A stretch of 64,000 nt of DNA from an uncultured Hyphomicrobiales bacterium (GCA_903825465.1 CAIKAR010000089.1:1-64000); one strand, 5' to 3'; positions 53,664 through 62,708 are shown, counted from the stretch's first letter. Notes: a model not told the origin generated them from the sequence alone. Numbers and translations: made by a program.

Positions 53664-54489
53664 ATCGCGGCGCGAAGGGCCCGTCGGTCCGCACCAGGGC
53701 CAGTGGATTGGCCGACCACGTAATCCAGTTGGGATCGCCGGACGCGATTGTTTCAGTCGCGCCAAGCACGAGAAAGCCGTCCGGTCGGATCGCTTTCGCC
53801 AACCGCGCGAGAATGTCGCGCCGGGTTTCCGCGTCGAAGTAAATCAGCACGTTGCGGCAGAAAATCACGTCGTAAAGCCGGTGCTCGTTGAACGGCGACA
53901 GCAGATTGAAAAGCGAAAACCGCACCTTCGATCTCAATTGCTCGGATATCCGCCAGTTGTCGCCCTCCCTCGTGAAATATTTCAGGAGGAAATTCGTCGG
54001 CGTGCCCCGTTGCGCCTCGAACTGGTTGTAGACGCCCTCGCGCGCGGCGGCGACCGCCGTTCGCGAGATGTCGCTGGCGTGGAGCGCGACGCGCCACCCC
54101 GCCAGTTTCTGCCCGGCCTGGTCCAGGGTCATCGCCACTGAATAGGGTTCCTGCCCGGTCGAACAGGCGTTGCACCAGATGCGGATTTCGCGCTGCTCGG
54201 CGCGGGCGGTCAGAAGGTGCGACAGGATCTCGCCCGCGAGCAGCCGAAACGGCGAGCGGTCGCGGAAAAAGAAGGTCTCGTTTGTCGCGATCGCGTCGAC
54301 GATTTCGTCGAGCAGGTCGCTCTTCTGACCCGGACGCACGCTGTCCAGCATCGCCGTGATGTCGCCGTGGCAGCGCGCGACGGCGATCGAGGAGAGGCGG
54401 GCTTCGAGCGCGAACCGCTTCGTCGGATCGATCACGATGCCTGTGGATTGGCGGAGGGTCTCCGCGAGGCGGTGGAAGCCGGCGTTCAC
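53659..54489 (-). CDS. cheR: Chemotaxis protein methyltransferase CheR
   Basis: This 276-residue SAM-dependent enzyme methylates glutamates on chemoreceptors. The N-terminal helical domain (IVIDPTKRFALEARLSSIA) is followed by ATNETFFFRD, the SAM-binding WCNACSTGQEPYSVAM and YDVIFCRNVLIYFD, all canonical. It starts with GTG in a GTGA overlap with cheB and is the last gene of the cheA-cheW-cheY-cheB-cheR operon. The receptor it modifies is not encoded in the window. Confidence 0.95.
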   Translation of the reverse strand: MNAGFHRLAETLRQSTGIVIDPTKRFALEARLSSIAVARCHGDITAMLDSVRPGQKSDLLDEIVDAIATNETFFFRDRSPFRLLAGEILSHLLTARAEQREIRIWCNACSTGQEPYSVAMTLDQAGQKLAGWRVALHASDISRTAVAAAREGVYNQFEAQRGTPTNFLLKYFTREGDNWRISEQLRSKVRFSLFNLLSPFNEHRLYDVIFCRNVLIYFDAETRRDILARLAKAIRPDGFLVLGATETIASGDPNWITWSANPLALVRTDGPFAPRS

Positions 54490-55187
54490 GCGACCCTCCC
54501 CGGGCGGAGGCCGCGCGCGAGCTCGGCGACGGCGCCGGCGATTTCGTCGAGCGGCAGGATCGCGGCGGCGAGCCCTTCCTTGGCGACCACGCCCGGCATG
54601 CCCCAGACGACGCTGGTTTCCTCGTCCTGCGCGATCACCGCGCCGCCGGCGGCGACGATGGCCCGCGAGCCCTCCAATCCATCCGAGCCCATGCCGGTCA
54701 GCACGACGCCGAGCGCGCCAGGACCGAACGACTGCGCGGCGGAACGGAACAGCACGTCCACGGCCGGCTTGCAGAAATTCTCCGGGGGCCCGTCGCTGTG
54801 GACGATGATAGGCGTTTCGCCGATCCTCAGGACGCGCAAGTGCGCGTCGCCGGGCGCGAAATAGATCTTGCCCGGCTTGACCGGCTCGCCGTGCTGCCCG
54901 ATCCGAACCTCGCGGCGCGTGATCCGCGCGATGTTGGCGGTGACGATGGAGGTGAAATCGGCGGGGACGTGAAGCACGACGAAAATCGGCAAATCGACGG
55001 CCCGGGGCGCGAGAACGCCGAGGACGCGCGCCAGCGCCTGCGGCCCTCCCGTCGAGGCGCCAATGAACAGGGCGCGCGGCGCGCACGCCGCGAAACGCGC
55101 GCGCGCGTATTCCGACGAGGGTCGCGGCGGCGGCCGCGACGGCGTCTGGCGGACGGAAGCGCCGGCCGAATTGACAATGCGACTCAT
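54486..55187 (-). CDS. cheB: CheB-type methylesterase lacking a receiver domain
   Basis: This 233-residue protein consists of an Arg/Pro/Ser-rich N-terminal 35 residues followed directly by the CheB catalytic domain: FIGASTGGPQAL (Ser45), VVLHVPADFTS (His) and VVLTGMGSDGLEGS (Asp). Full CheB proteins carry an N-terminal receiver of about 120 residues; it is absent here. Phosphorylation by CheA therefore cannot control it in the usual way. The ATG at 55187 has GGAAG upstream; codons further upstream do not encode a receiver. It lies about 90 bases after cheY and overlaps cheR. Confidence 0.92.
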   Translation of the reverse strand: MSRIVNSAGASVRQTPSRPPPRPSSEYARARFAACAPRALFIGASTGGPQALARVLGVLAPRAVDLPIFVVLHVPADFTSIVTANIARITRREVRIGQHGEPVKPGKIYFAPGDAHLRVLRIGETPIIVHSDGPPENFCKPAVDVLFRSAAQSFGPGALGVVLTGMGSDGLEGSRAIVAAGGAVIAQDEETSVVWGMPGVVAKEGLAAAILPLDEIAGAVAELARGLRPGRVA

Positions 55188-55275
55188 CGAATGAACTTCC
55201 GAACCGGAGCGACGCGCGGAGAAGGCCGGGGGCCGGGACCGGGAGAAGCCGATCCAGGTCCGTCCGGTCTGGCGG

Positions 55276-55641
55276 CTAATAGAAGCCGATTTCCTCAAGT
55301 TTGTTTTGAACGATGTGCCTGTCGAAGGGCTTCAAGATGTATTCGTCGGCGCCGGCGTGCATGGCGCGGGCGATGTGGGCCACGTCGTTCTCGCTGGTGC
55401 AGAAAATCACCTTCGGCGCGGCGCCGTCCGGCAGGCGGCGCAGATGGCGCAGAAACTCGAAGCCGTCCATCACCGGCATGTTCCAGTCGAGGAGAATGGC
55501 GTCGGGCATCTCCATTTCGCAAAGCGAGAGCGCGCGTTGCCCATCCTCCGCCTCGGAGGTTTGAAAGCGCATGCTCTCGAGAATGCGCTTGGCGACCTTG
55601 CGCATCACCGGCGAGTCGTCGACGATCAGAATCCGCTTCAT
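55276..55641 (-). CDS. CheY-like single-domain response regulator
   Basis: This 121-residue receiver has the acidic pair in ILIVDDSPVMRKVA, phosphoacceptor Asp in AILLDWNMPVMDGFE, the Thr/Ser in VIFCTSEND and Lys in YILKPFD. There is no output domain. It overlaps cheW by 4 bases (ATGA) and so is produced in step with CheA and CheW. Its likely partner is the adjacent CheA; whether it acts on the flagellar motor or as a phosphate sink is open, because CheA here has its own receiver. Confidence 0.93.
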   Translation of the reverse strand: MKRILIVDDSPVMRKVAKRILESMRFQTSEAEDGQRALSLCEMEMPDAILLDWNMPVMDGFEFLRHLRRLPDGAAPKVIFCTSENDVAHIARAMHAGADEYILKPFDRHIVQNKLEEIGFY

Positions 55642-56195
55642 TTTTGAGCTCCCTGACGAGGCGAAACCGGCGCGGCCGGCGAATGGAGAGGGGACGGCGC
55701 GGCGTTCGCGCCGGAAAATCGAAACAGCGCGGCCATGTCGAGCACGGACAGAATGCCCCGCTCGAAGCCATAGACCGCGGATGTGACGCCAAGCCGCGTC
55801 GCGGCGAGGTGCGGCGGCGCCGGAATTCTGTCCGACTCCGCGACCGAAACCACGTCGCCGACCTCGTCGACGAGCAGCGCGATGCTTTCGCCCAGGTGTT
55901 CGATGCCGATGGCGAGCGCCGGGCCCGGATCGAGTTCATGCGCCATGCCGAGCCGGCGTCGCAGGCTGACGACGGTGACGATCTTGCCGCGCAGGTTGGC
56001 GAGGCCGACGACCTCGCGCGGTCCGCCCGGCACCGGCGTGATGCGCGATATCCGGAAAATCGTGTTGACGCACTCGACCGGCAGCGCCAGCCGCTCCGCG
56101 CCGGCCGAGACGATGAAAATGTTGCGTTCGAGCGGCGCCGCCGCCTGGTTGTGGCGTTGGCGCGACGACGTGCGCGTCAGTTCCGGCAGGCTCAT
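55638..56195 (-). CDS. cheW: Chemotaxis coupling protein CheW
   Basis: This 185-residue adaptor links receptors to CheA. It has the CheW SH3-like double barrel: NIFIVSAGAERLALPVECV, ITPVPGGPREVVGLANLRG and VSVAESDRIPAPP. It is preceded by an unusual 20-residue N-terminal Ser/Arg/Gln-rich stretch. Its start overlaps the cheA stop by 4 bases and its stop overlaps the cheY start by 4 bases. Confidence 0.92.
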   Translation of the reverse strand: MSLPELTRTSSRQRHNQAAAPLERNIFIVSAGAERLALPVECVNTIFRISRITPVPGGPREVVGLANLRGKIVTVVSLRRRLGMAHELDPGPALAIGIEHLGESIALLVDEVGDVVSVAESDRIPAPPHLAATRLGVTSAVYGFERGILSVLDMAALFRFSGANAAPSPLHSPAAPVSPRQGAQK

Positions 56196-58777
56196 GCCGC
56201 GGACTCCAGGATGACGCTGCTTTCAAGCGCGTGGAAATTGAACGCGCCGCCGTCGAGGGCGGCGTTGACCGCGGCGAGGAGCGCGCCGCGGTCGAATTTC
56301 CCCACCGCCGTGGTCATGCCCGCCGCCATCGCGGCCTTGATCACAGCCGGCGCGGCGTGCGCCGCCATCGCGATCACCGGAATATCCCGCTGGCGGTCCT
56401 GCCGCAGCGAGCGGGCGAAGGCGTAGCCGTCCATGCCCGGCATGTCGGTGTCGGTCACCACGATGTCGAACGCCGCGCCCTTGTCGAAATATTCCAGCGC
56501 CTCTTCGGCGGAACTGGCGGTGGAAACCTCGTAGCCCGCCGCCGAAACGATGGGCGAGAGCATGTCGCGGAAGAACAGCTTGTCGTCGACGATCAACACG
56601 GTGAACCGGCGCGTGTGGCCGCGCTGGAAGGCGCCGGGCCTGCCGATGCGCATGAAATGGGCGACATCGAGGATCTCGACCGCCTCGCCATTGATGGTCG
56701 TCGAGCCGACCACGCCCGGGCCGGCGCCGGCGATCTCGATTTCGAGATGCTCCTCGACGATATCGACGATTTCGGAGACCAGCAGGCCCATCGGCTCGCC
56801 GCCGACGCCGACCACAAGCACGGGCTGCACGCCGCCGGGCATTGTCGAAACGACGTTTTCGGCGGGACTGACGAGCGGCATGAGCCGTCCCTGATGCGAC
56901 ATGACTTGGCCGCCGTCGGAGACGATGATGTTCTCGCTGCGCACGCTCTCGATGCGCGAAATGATCGACAGGGGCGCCGCCTTCAGCGCGCCCGCGCCGG
57001 CGCGGAACACGATCAGCCGCATGGGCTCGCGCGGCATGACGAACGCGGGGCGGGTCGGCGCGACGGTGAATTCATTCGTGCTGTCGAGGCCGAGGGCGCG
57101 CGCCAGCCCCGGCGGGTCGAGGATCAAAACCACCGAGCCGTCGCCGAGGATCGTGTTGCCCGAGAAAGCGGTCAGTCCGTGCAGGGATAGGCCGAGCGGC
57201 TTGACCACGATTTCCTGCACGTCGCAGACGCCGTCGACGATGATCCCGAAATTCAGCGATCCGACGCGCATGACGACGATCAACTGGTCGTCGCCGACCG
57301 AGCTTCGCGGTTCAAAGCCGAGGAATAGGCCGAGGTCGGCGATCGGCAGGACCTGGTCGCGCAGCCGCAGCACGAGCGCGCCCTGCACGTTGTCGACCCG
57401 CGCGTTGTCGTCCACGACGCCGACCGCCTCGACCACCGCGTGCTGCGGCAAAGCGAAGCGCTGGCCGCCCGATTCGATGATCAGCGCGGGCGCGATGGCC
57501 AGCGTCAGCGGTATTTTCAGAAAGAAGGTCGTGCCGCGGCCGACCGTGGTCGACAGCGATATGCCGCCGCCGATCGCGTCGATGTTCTCGCGCACCACGT
57601 CCATGCCGACGCCGCGGCCGGAGATGCTGGTGACGCGCGTCGCCGTCGAAAAGCCCGGCGCGAAAATGAAGCGGCACGCCATGTCGTTGGTCATGCGGGC
57701 GACCTCGTCGGCCGTCGACAGGCCGAGAGACACCGCCTTGGCGCGGATGCGCGCGACATCGAGGCCGCGCCCGTCGTCCGAAATCTCGATGTTGATGTGG
57801 CCGGTCTCGTGCGACGCGCGCACGAGGATGCGCCCGATCTCGGGCTTGCCGGCGGCGCGCCGCTCCTCCGGCGTTTCAATGCCGTGGTCGGCGCAGTTGC
57901 GCACCATGTGCGTCAGCGGATCGCGGATCAGCTCGATCAACTGGCGGTCGAGCTCGGTGTCCGAGCCCTCCGCGGCCAGCGTGATCTTCTTGTCGAGCTC
58001 GGCGGAGAGCTCGCGCACCAGCCTCGGCAGGTTGGAAAACAGGCGCCCGATGGGCTGCATGCGCGCCCGCATGACGCTGTCCTGCAGATCGGTGGTGAGC
58101 GAGGACAGGTGCTGCAAGGGGTTCTTGATCTGCTCGTCGTCGCTGTGGCGGGTGATTTCGAGAAGCTGGTTGCGCGTCAGCACCAGTTCGGACACCAGCG
58201 CCATGATGCGCTCGAGCGCCCCCACGGCGACCCGGATGGTGGCGTTTCCCTGCCCGCCGGGCGGCGGCGCGGGATGGCTTTCCCCTGGCTTTTCCACCGC
58301 GCCGGAGGCGGCGATCGCCGCTTCGTCCCGCGCGTCGCCGGGCGCCGGCGTTTCCGCGATCAGCATGGGTTCGACGCCATCGCCGATGAAATCCGACTCT
58401 TCCTCCCCGCCGACTTCCACTTCGATCGCGGCGACAATGTCGTTGTCGGAGCCTTCCGGCTCCAGCGCGGATTTCTCGAGTTCGGTGATGATCAGGCGAA
58501 TGCGGTCGATGGCGGAGAGGATCAGCGACACCCGGTCGCGCGTCGGTTCGGCGCCGTCGCGCAGCCGGCCCAGCAGGGTCTCGGCGGAATGGGCGATGTT
58601 GGCGAGCCGCGGCAGGCCCAAAAACCCGCAGGTGCCCTTGATCGTGTGAACAAGGCGGAAAATCGAGGCGATGATGCGGCTGTCGGCGGGATCCTGCTCG
58701 AATTGCACAAGCTGCGCGCCGACCGAATCCAGTTGGTCGGTCGTCTCGGCCAGGAATTCCTTGAGAATATCGTCCAT
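56192..58777 (-). CDS. cheA: Hybrid chemotaxis histidine kinase CheA with two CheW modules and a receiver
   Basis: This 861-residue kinase starts at the ATG at 58777. Domains in order: P1 phosphotransfer (residues 1-110, His44 in FRLVHTIKGTCGFLG); an Ala/Glu/Pro linker with no P2 CheY-binding domain; P3 dimerisation (about 180-260, IMALVSELVLTRNQLLEI); P4 ATPase (about 260-430, HMVRNCADHGIE, DDGRGLD, SGRGVGMDVV); P5 CheW-like (about 440-570); a second CheW-like module (about 590-710, LLVSEIVDIVEEHLEIE); and a C-terminal receiver (about 724-845, VLIVDDKLFFRD, Asp776 in VVTDTDMPGMDG, Lys in AVGKFD). The fused receiver suggests an internal phosphate sink or self-regulation. It is the first gene of the che operon. 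Confidence 0.93.
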   Translation of the reverse strand: MDDILKEFLAETTDQLDSVGAQLVQFEQDPADSRIIASIFRLVHTIKGTCGFLGLPRLANIAHSAETLLGRLRDGAEPTRDRVSLILSAIDRIRLIITELEKSALEPEGSDNDIVAAIEVEVGGEEESDFIGDGVEPMLIAETPAPGDARDEAAIAASGAVEKPGESHPAPPPGGQGNATIRVAVGALERIMALVSELVLTRNQLLEITRHSDDEQIKNPLQHLSSLTTDLQDSVMRARMQPIGRLFSNLPRLVRELSAELDKKITLAAEGSDTELDRQLIELIRDPLTHMVRNCADHGIETPEERRAAGKPEIGRILVRASHETGHINIEISDDGRGLDVARIRAKAVSLGLSTADEVARMTNDMACRFIFAPGFSTATRVTSISGRGVGMDVVRENIDAIGGGISLSTTVGRGTTFFLKIPLTLAIAPALIIESGGQRFALPQHAVVEAVGVVDDNARVDNVQGALVLRLRDQVLPIADLGLFLGFEPRSSVGDDQLIVVMRVGSLNFGIIVDGVCDVQEIVVKPLGLSLHGLTAFSGNTILGDGSVVLILDPPGLARALGLDSTNEFTVAPTRPAFVMPREPMRLIVFRAGAGALKAAPLSIISRIESVRSENIIVSDGGQVMSHQGRLMPLVSPAENVVSTMPGGVQPVLVVGVGGEPMGLLVSEIVDIVEEHLEIEIAGAGPGVVGSTTINGEAVEILDVAHFMRIGRPGAFQRGHTRRFTVLIVDDKLFFRDMLSPIVSAAGYEVSTASSAEEALEYFDKGAAFDIVVTDTDMPGMDGYAFARSLRQDRQRDIPVIAMAAHAAPAVIKAAMAAGMTTAVGKFDRGALLAAVNAALDGGAFNFHALESSVILESAA

Positions 58778-58906
58778 CGCCACGGGATCCGCCACGCCGC
58801 GCCAGAAGGCGGCGTCAACCGGAACCACCATGACGGCAATGGGTTAAGGGAGGCTTGCGAGAATTGGACGATCGGTCGAAGGTTCACCCCCGGGCTTTTT
58901 GGCTTG

Positions 58907-59554
58907 TCAGGGCGCCGCGAAGCGCCAGACGCACGCCCGCTTGACCTCGGCGTCCTCGATGTCGCGCGACACCGCGACGGTGTATTCGGCGACCAGTTCG
59001 AGTTTTTCGCGGGCCAGATAGGATCGGCCGGGGTCGCCAATCAAAACCAGCGCGCCGCGCCGGGCGAGCGTTTCCAGCCAACCGGTCAACGCCGCGGCCA
59101 TGTCGCGCTCGTAGGAGATGTCGCCGGCCAGGACCACCTCCCAGCCCTCGTCGCGGCCAATCAGGTTTTCCCACCGCGACGCGATATGGACGCCGTTATC
59201 GGCGGCGTTCAGGCCGATGGCGGCGATGGCGAAATCGTCGATCTCGCTCGCCTCGACCGGCGCCGCGCCCGCCATCGCGGCGGCGATCGCCACCAGGCCG
59301 GAGCCCGAGGCGACATCGAGCGTCCGCTTGCCGCGGACTAGGCCGGGGTTGTCGAGAACATGGCGCGCCAGCGCTTGCCCGCCGGCCCAGGGAAACGCCC
59401 AGAAAGGCGGCGGCAGGCCGATCGCGCCCATTTCCGCCTCGGTCTTGATCCACAGCGCCGTGGAATCGTCGGCTGTGTAGAGCCGGATTTCAGGCGTCAA
59501 CGGCGCCGGCTTGAGGCGCGTGTACGCGCGGATGAACGCGGCTTTTCCGGGCAT
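58907..59554 (-). CDS. METTL20/ETFB-type protein lysine methyltransferase
   Basis: This 215-residue SAM methyltransferase has PPPFWAFPWAGGQALARH (residues 48-65), motif I LDVASGSGLVAIAAA (79-93), motif II around EASEID and the post-motif DISY (145-148), the D-x-x-Y hallmark of the METTL20/METTL21 lysine-methyltransferase group. Known bacterial METTL20 proteins methylate lysines of the beta subunit of electron transfer flavoprotein. The start at 59554 (MPGKAAFIRAY) is chosen because it falls just after the acyl-CoA dehydrogenase stop (13 bases apart); an upstream TTG is less likely. The adjacency to an ETF-dependent enzyme supports the same target here (inference). Confidence 0.8.
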   Translation of the reverse strand: MPGKAAFIRAYTRLKPAPLTPEIRLYTADDSTALWIKTEAEMGAIGLPPPFWAFPWAGGQALARHVLDNPGLVRGKRTLDVASGSGLVAIAAAMAGAAPVEASEIDDFAIAAIGLNAADNGVHIASRWENLIGRDEGWEVVLAGDISYERDMAAALTGWLETLARRGALVLIGDPGRSYLAREKLELVAEYTVAVSRDIEDAEVKRACVWRFAAP

Positions 59555-59567
59555 CGCGGTTTTCGCC

Positions 59568-61814
59568 TTACCCAAGCCCAAGCGCGCGCCGCGCGATCAG
59601 GCCGCGCTGTATCTCCACCGTGCCGCCGTGGATGGTGTTGCGCCGGCTCTGCAAAAACGTCCGCCCCGGCCAGATCAATTCGCCGCCGATCTCGAGCGGC
59701 CCGTCGACCGCCCCGTTCGGACCGAAAGCCTCGATCAACAATTCGCACAGCGTTTGCGCGAGTTCCGCGTTGACGAGCTTGGCGAAGGCGAAATCGCCCG
59801 TGGGCGCCGTCCGCGCCTCGGTCGCGCCGGCGATGCGCGCGTAAACGGCGCAGAGAGCCATGTAGTCGATGGAGGCGCGCGCCAGCCGGTCGCGGAACGC
59901 GGCGTCCCGCGCGGCGCCGGAGTCTTTCGCGGCGCGTGAAATCAACGGGAAAAGCTGCGCGCATTTGCGCGGATTGGCGCCGTTGAGCCGCTCCTTTTCC
60001 AGCACCGCCGTGGCGACGCGCCAGCCATCGTCGACCGCGCCGACGACATTCGAAGCCGGAACGCGGACATCGTCGAAAAACACCTCGGAAAACTCGTCGT
60101 CGCCGGCGAGCGTCTGGATCGGCCGGCGCGTGACGCCCGGCGTCTTCATGTCGATGAGGATAAACGTGATGCCAAGTTGCTTCTTGGCGTCCGGGTTGGT
60201 GCGCACAAGCGCGAACATCCAGTCGGCGTGATGCGCCCAAGTGGTCCAGATTTTCGAGCCGTTGACCACGAAATCGTCGCCGTCGCGCGCCGCCTTGGTG
60301 CGCAGGCTGGCGAGGTCCGAGCCGGCGCCGGGCTCCGAATAGCCCTGGCACCACGTGGTCTCGCCCGACAACATGCCCGGCAAGTGGCGGGCCTTTTGTT
60401 CCGGCGAGCCGAACACCTGCAATATCGGGCCCAAATGCGAGATCGCCTGCCCGGAGATCTCAGGCGCGCCGGCGGCGCCCATTTCCTCGAACAGGATGAG
60501 CTGTTGCGCCACGCTCGCGCCCATGCCGCCGAATTCGCGCGGCCAAGCGGGCGCCACCCAGCCCCGCGCGAAGAGCTGGCGGTGCCACGTGTCGGCTTCT
60601 TTGTGGTCGGGCCGCGTCGGCAGATTGCGCAGATGGGACGGCAGGTTTTGCTCCAGCCAGCCGCGGACTTCGGCGCGAAACCCCGCGTCGGCCGCGCTGT
60701 CCTGGCGAAAGCCGACCTCCCGCGCGGCGCCGTCGAGCGCGCGCGCGGCGATCCCAACGCGATGATGCGCCTGGGTTCCCCACGCGACGTCGAGCGAAAT
60801 CGCGCGCTTCAGGAAAAGCCCGATGTCGTGCTCGTCGGTGAAGCCGATGGCGCCATGCAGTTGCACCGTGGCGCGCGTCGCTTCGCGCGCCGCGTCGGCG
60901 GCTTTGACCTTGGCGGCCGCGGCGATGACAGCGCCCGCCTCGCCATCGCGGTCGGCCATGCGCGCGGCTTCCGACGTCAGCGCGCGCGCCAGCGCCACCC
61001 CTATGTGAGCGTCGACGGCCCGGAATTGCAGCGCCTGGAACGACCCCAGCGCGCGGCCGAATTGCTGGCGCGTCCGCAAATGCCCGAGCGTTAGCTCAAT
61101 CGCCGCGTCGGCGAGCCCCACCAGTTCCGCCGCGCAAAGAATGTCGAGCGCGGTCGTTATCGCTTGGCGCAACCCGGCCGCCTCGGCGCCGACGATCACC
61201 GCGCCGGCGGCGACATCGCACGATGCCGCGATGTCGCCGGTGGAGGCGCCATCGACCGTGCGCGCCATCTTGATGGAGAGGCCCGGATTGTTCCTTGGCA
61301 ACAGCGCCAGCGCGGGCCCGTCCGGCGTGTCGGCCTCGATCAGCAGGAAATCGGCCGCCGGCGCGCCAAACACGCCGCGCGCCGAACCCTCGACCCGCCA
61401 ACCCCCGGCTGCGCGCGTCGCGGTGAAGCGCGCGCCATCCCGCGCGGGCACGGGCAGCGCCAGCATCGAGCCGTTGAGCAGGGCCTGGAGCGCTTCCGGC
61501 CCAAAAGCCGTCCGCAGCGCTTGCGCGGCCAACAGGCACGCCGCCGCGCCGGCGAAGGGGATCGGCGCCAACGCCCGCCCAAAAGCTTCGGCGACCCCGC
61601 AAGCCGCCGCGAGCCCCTGACCCATGCCGCCCTCGGCTTCCGGCGCGAGGATCGCCAGCCAGCCCTCGCCGCCGGCGTCCGCAAGCGCGGCGCGGTCGAG
61701 GCCATCGGGCGTGTCGCGCAAGGCGCGCAGCTTCGCCGGGCCAAAAGCGGCGGCGGCGAAACGCGCCGCTCCCTCGCGAAGGTCGTCGTCGGGCTCGGCG
61801 GAGGCGGTGGTCAA
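59568..61814 (-). CDS. Fused tandem acyl-CoA dehydrogenase
   Basis: This 748-residue protein contains two complete-looking acyl-CoA dehydrogenase units. The N-terminal one (about 1-370) has LRTRQQFGRALGSFQALQF and LHGAIGFTDEHDIGLFLKRA. The C-terminal one (about 375-748) has WPREFGGMGASVAQQLILFEE (in two parts), GYSEPGAGSDLASLR, SKIWTTWAHHADW and GGTVEIQRGLIARRALG. The start is taken as TTG at 61814, with GGGAG eight bases upstream, since the first conserved residues follow closely; an ATG at 61937 would add 41 unrelated residues. Electrons would go to ETF. The acyl substrate is unknown; similar pairs as separate subunits act on steroid side chains and rings. Confidence 0.85.
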   Translation of the reverse strand: MTTASAEPDDDLREGAARFAAAAFGPAKLRALRDTPDGLDRAALADAGGEGWLAILAPEAEGGMGQGLAAACGVAEAFGRALAPIPFAGAAACLLAAQALRTAFGPEALQALLNGSMLALPVPARDGARFTATRAAGGWRVEGSARGVFGAPAADFLLIEADTPDGPALALLPRNNPGLSIKMARTVDGASTGDIAASCDVAAGAVIVGAEAAGLRQAITTALDILCAAELVGLADAAIELTLGHLRTRQQFGRALGSFQALQFRAVDAHIGVALARALTSEAARMADRDGEAGAVIAAAAKVKAADAAREATRATVQLHGAIGFTDEHDIGLFLKRAISLDVAWGTQAHHRVGIAARALDGAAREVGFRQDSAADAGFRAEVRGWLEQNLPSHLRNLPTRPDHKEADTWHRQLFARGWVAPAWPREFGGMGASVAQQLILFEEMGAAGAPEISGQAISHLGPILQVFGSPEQKARHLPGMLSGETTWCQGYSEPGAGSDLASLRTKAARDGDDFVVNGSKIWTTWAHHADWMFALVRTNPDAKKQLGITFILIDMKTPGVTRRPIQTLAGDDEFSEVFFDDVRVPASNVVGAVDDGWRVATAVLEKERLNGANPRKCAQLFPLISRAAKDSGAARDAAFRDRLARASIDYMALCAVYARIAGATEARTAPTGDFAFAKLVNAELAQTLCELLIEAFGPNGAVDGPLEIGGELIWPGRTFLQSRRNTIHGGTVEIQRGLIARRALGLG

Positions 61815-61994
61815 GGTTGAAACTCCCAATGGCGCGGAGGCTGCGGTTTTGATCGACAGATAGCGCGGTTTTCCCGCGCGCGACACAGAAAGCGAGCGGT
61901 TAATCGACGGCGCCGGTCGCGTTCTTGTGTCTTGCAACTTTCACCGAAGCGGGGCACGCCTATTGCTTGAACTCGGCCGCTATGGAGGCGATCC

Positions 61995-62708
61995 ATGCAA
62001 TTCGATGGTCAATGTTTCATCGTCACGGGCGCCGCAGGCAATCTCGGCGCCGCTGTCGCCTCGGAGCTTTCCGCGCGCGGCGCCAGCCTCGCCCTCGTCG
62101 ATCGCGCCGCGCCGGCGCTCGAGGCGCTGGTCAAAACGCTGGCGCATCCGGACCGCGCGCTGGCGCTGCCCGGGATTGATCTGACAAAGCCGGAGGGCGG
62201 GGCGAAGATGGCCGAGGCGACGCTGGCGCGGTTTGGCCGGATCGATGGCCTCGTCAACACCGTCGGCGGCTTTCGCATGGGCCGCGTTGTCGACAACGCG
62301 CTGGCGGACTGGGACTTCATGATGGACATCAACGCCCGCGCCGCGCTGGTGTCGAGCGCCGCCACGTTGCCCGCCATGGTCGCGCGCAAATCCGGGCGCG
62401 TCGTGCATATCGCCGCCGGCCCCGGCCTCAAAGGCGCGGCGGGCCTCGCCGCCTACGCGGCCTCGAAGGCGGCGGTTCTGCGCATCGCCGAATCGCTGGC
62501 GGAGGAGCACCGGGCCGATGGCGTGACGGTGAATTGCGTCGTGCCCGGCACCATCGACACGCCGCAGAACCACGCGGCCATGCCCGGCGCCGACACCAGC
62601 GCCTGGGTCAAGCCCGCGGCGATCGCCCGCGCCATCGCGATGTTGCTCTCCGCCGAGGCTGGCGCGATCACCGGCGCGGCGATTCCCGTCATCGGCGTCG
62701 GCGCGTGA
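61995..62708 (+). CDS. SDR family protein with Ala at the usual catalytic Ser position
   Basis: This 237-residue protein has a Rossmann motif (IVTGAAGNLGAAVASEL, residues 9-25), DGLVNTVGGFRMG, and YAASKAAVLR with the Tyr-Lys pair. Thirteen residues before the Tyr, where classical SDRs have Ser, it has Ala (HIAAGPGLKGAAGLAAY), although nearby small residues could substitute. PGTIDTP follows. The start at 61995 lies 13 bases after an in-frame alternative; the genes on each side are divergent (acyl-CoA dehydrogenase) and overlapping (patatin). The substrate is unknown. Confidence 0.8.
   Translation: MQFDGQCFIVTGAAGNLGAAVASELSARGASLALVDRAAPALEALVKTLAHPDRALALPGIDLTKPEGGAKMAEATLARFGRIDGLVNTVGGFRMGRVVDNALADWDFMMDINARAALVSSAATLPAMVARKSGRVVHIAAGPGLKGAAGLAAYAASKAAVLRIAESLAEEHRADGVTVNCVVPGTIDTPQNHAAMPGADTSAWVKPAAIARAIAMLLSAEAGAITGAAIPVIGVGA

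Noticed and set aside
59568..61937. An ATG start at 61937 for the fused acyl-CoA dehydrogenase
   Set aside because: The first 41 residues are unlike the family, whereas TTG at 61814 has GGGAG at good spacing just before the conserved start.
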